From positions 1 through 64,000 of the forward strand of contig CAWFFB010000030.1 in NCBI GenBank assembly GCA_963814975.1: DNA of 64,000 bases, in the 5' to 3' direction. Position 1 is the first letter of the stretch; each line of letters starts with the position of its first letter. The DNA is from CAVUXJ01 sp963814975. Its GTDB lineage: Bacteria > Acidobacteriota > Vicinamibacteria > Vicinamibacterales > CAVVIG01. Of the stretch, positions 63,402 through 64,000 are shown piece after piece. The translations under genes and the position numbers were made by a program. Under the pieces are notes generated by a model. That model ran no database searches and was not told where the DNA came from. It was given only the letters and a program-made list of their open reading frames with translations.

Positions 63402-64000
63402 ATGGATGAGGGCTTCCGCCAGCAAATCGCAACCTTCGAGCACCGGCTGAGCCATCTCCTCCGCGACGGGTTCGACCTCCAGCGAACGCTTTCCGTCGAG
63501 CCGGGCGCGCCCGAGCTGGACGCGATGCGGACCTGGCAGCGGGAGTGCGCGGCGACCATCAGCCAGCTGTCGGGCGGCAGCAAGCAGCATTGGCTGTCGC
63601 GCGCTTACAGCGAAGCCTTCCTGTTGAAGATCCCCGATGCCTCCGCGACGGCACACGCGACCGGCGGCGAGGCCGGGGTCGGCACCATTGTCGAACGCAT
63701 CATCGAGTGTGCTCCGGCAAGCGCAGGCATCGCTGGCGGAGATGCGGCAAAGCGGCATCCCGAATACGGACGCACCGCCGGCGAGGCGCTTCGCCTTCGT
63801 GCACGACCCCAATCTGCGTCCGCGACTCGAGCAGGCCTTTGTGGACGCGCAGGCGGCGCTCGGCAGCGGTGCGTACGACCTGGCTGTCGTCACGTCGGCC
63901 AGCATTCTGGAAGCCATCCTCACTGACGCACTCGAACACCACATCGCCGCGCACGGGGGAGCGAACGGAGTGGAGCGCGTCGTTTCGGATTGGACGTTCG
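63402..64000 (+). CDS. Hypothetical protein, HEPN-like C-terminal helices (partial, one frameshift)
   Basis: The first ~200 residues of a protein that continues beyond the window. It begins MDEGFRQQIATFEHRLSHLL, is largely helical (LDAMRTWQRECAATISQLSGG) and, after a frame change near 63690, continues in the +1 frame with RRFAFVHDPNLRPRLEQAF, then DAQAALGSGAYDLAVVTSASILEAILTDAL. That last stretch (helix, G-x-Y-D-x-A, helix with LEAIL) resembles HEPN/DUF4145-type domains, often in antiviral or RNA-cleaving proteins. The assignment is tentative because the C-terminus is missing. It shares the putative operator with the POR operon. Confidence 0.5.

Noticed and set aside
1..64000. tRNA, rRNA or insertion-sequence genes
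   Set aside because: I found no tRNA T-loop context, rRNA-like stretch, transposase motif or paired IS ends while reading; weak candidates did not fold. A covariance-model scan would be needed to exclude small RNAs.

Overview
This is a high-GC chromosomal segment, most likely from an Acidobacteriota (Vicinamibacteria-like) soil bacterium. The pointers are an Oar-type TonB receptor with an N-terminal carboxypeptidase-regulatory domain, a TPR-bearing Ser/Thr kinase next to an ECF sigma factor, duplicated DUF6152 secreted-protein modules and the overall gene content. About a dozen genes are broken by single-base frame changes. Where I could reconstruct the change it was usually a one-base length difference in a short homopolymer, so I read these as assembly or long-read errors and annotate the genes as whole.

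Layout. 1-2615: end of an AMP-ligase, an alpha/beta hydrolase and a small membrane protein. 3295-9326: an oxidoreductase cassette (SRPBCC protein, unknown protein, GMC/cholesterol-oxidase-like enzyme, unknown protein) facing an Old-Yellow-Enzyme gene. 9641-10375: a Crp/Fnr regulator.

10515-33440 is the centrepiece, a ~23 kb lipid/polyketide-type cluster. It holds a Tes-like radical SAM enzyme, an AMP-ligase, a FabZ-like dehydratase, a DUF2062-methyltransferase fusion, a membrane hydrolase, an LpxL-type acyltransferase, a GT2, an MMPL exporter, a B12 radical SAM enzyme, a LolA-like carrier, a chain-length-factor-like ketosynthase, a FabG-like reductase and an ACP. These are followed by a polysaccharide deacetylase, a very large outer-membrane fusion protein, a PHP phosphoesterase, an intact ketosynthase and a halogenase-like flavoprotein. 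The KS/CLF + DH + KR + ACP + ligase + LolA + MMPL + GT2 + acyltransferase set is the signature of aryl-polyene/flexirubin-type pigments. The two radical SAM enzymes and the giant outer-membrane protein are not standard parts of it.

34003-38772: an outer-membrane protein, then a tightly coupled minus-strand operon of biuret hydrolase, a second isochorismatase-like hydrolase, an NCS2 permease, a cupin and a stand-alone allophanate-hydrolase C-terminal domain. This looks like a (tri)biuret nitrogen-scavenging operon. 39331-48299: Oar-type receptor, NTT/MFS-like transporter with a helical-repeat tail, TPR kinase, ECF sigma factor. 48346-54007: two copies of a DUF6152 + secreted-protein module flanking a secreted cupin and a membrane glycosyltransferase-like protein. 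54260-54987: response regulator pair.

55120-63026 is a minus-strand operon joining a 2-oxoacid:ferredoxin oxidoreductase (gamma, GltD-ferredoxin fusion, alpha, beta) to a Cdc48/VAT-like AAA ATPase whose second ring has lost the Walker B glutamate. Its promoter region carries two identical FadR/GntR-type palindromes, one near the operon promoter and one near a divergent gene that runs off the window end.
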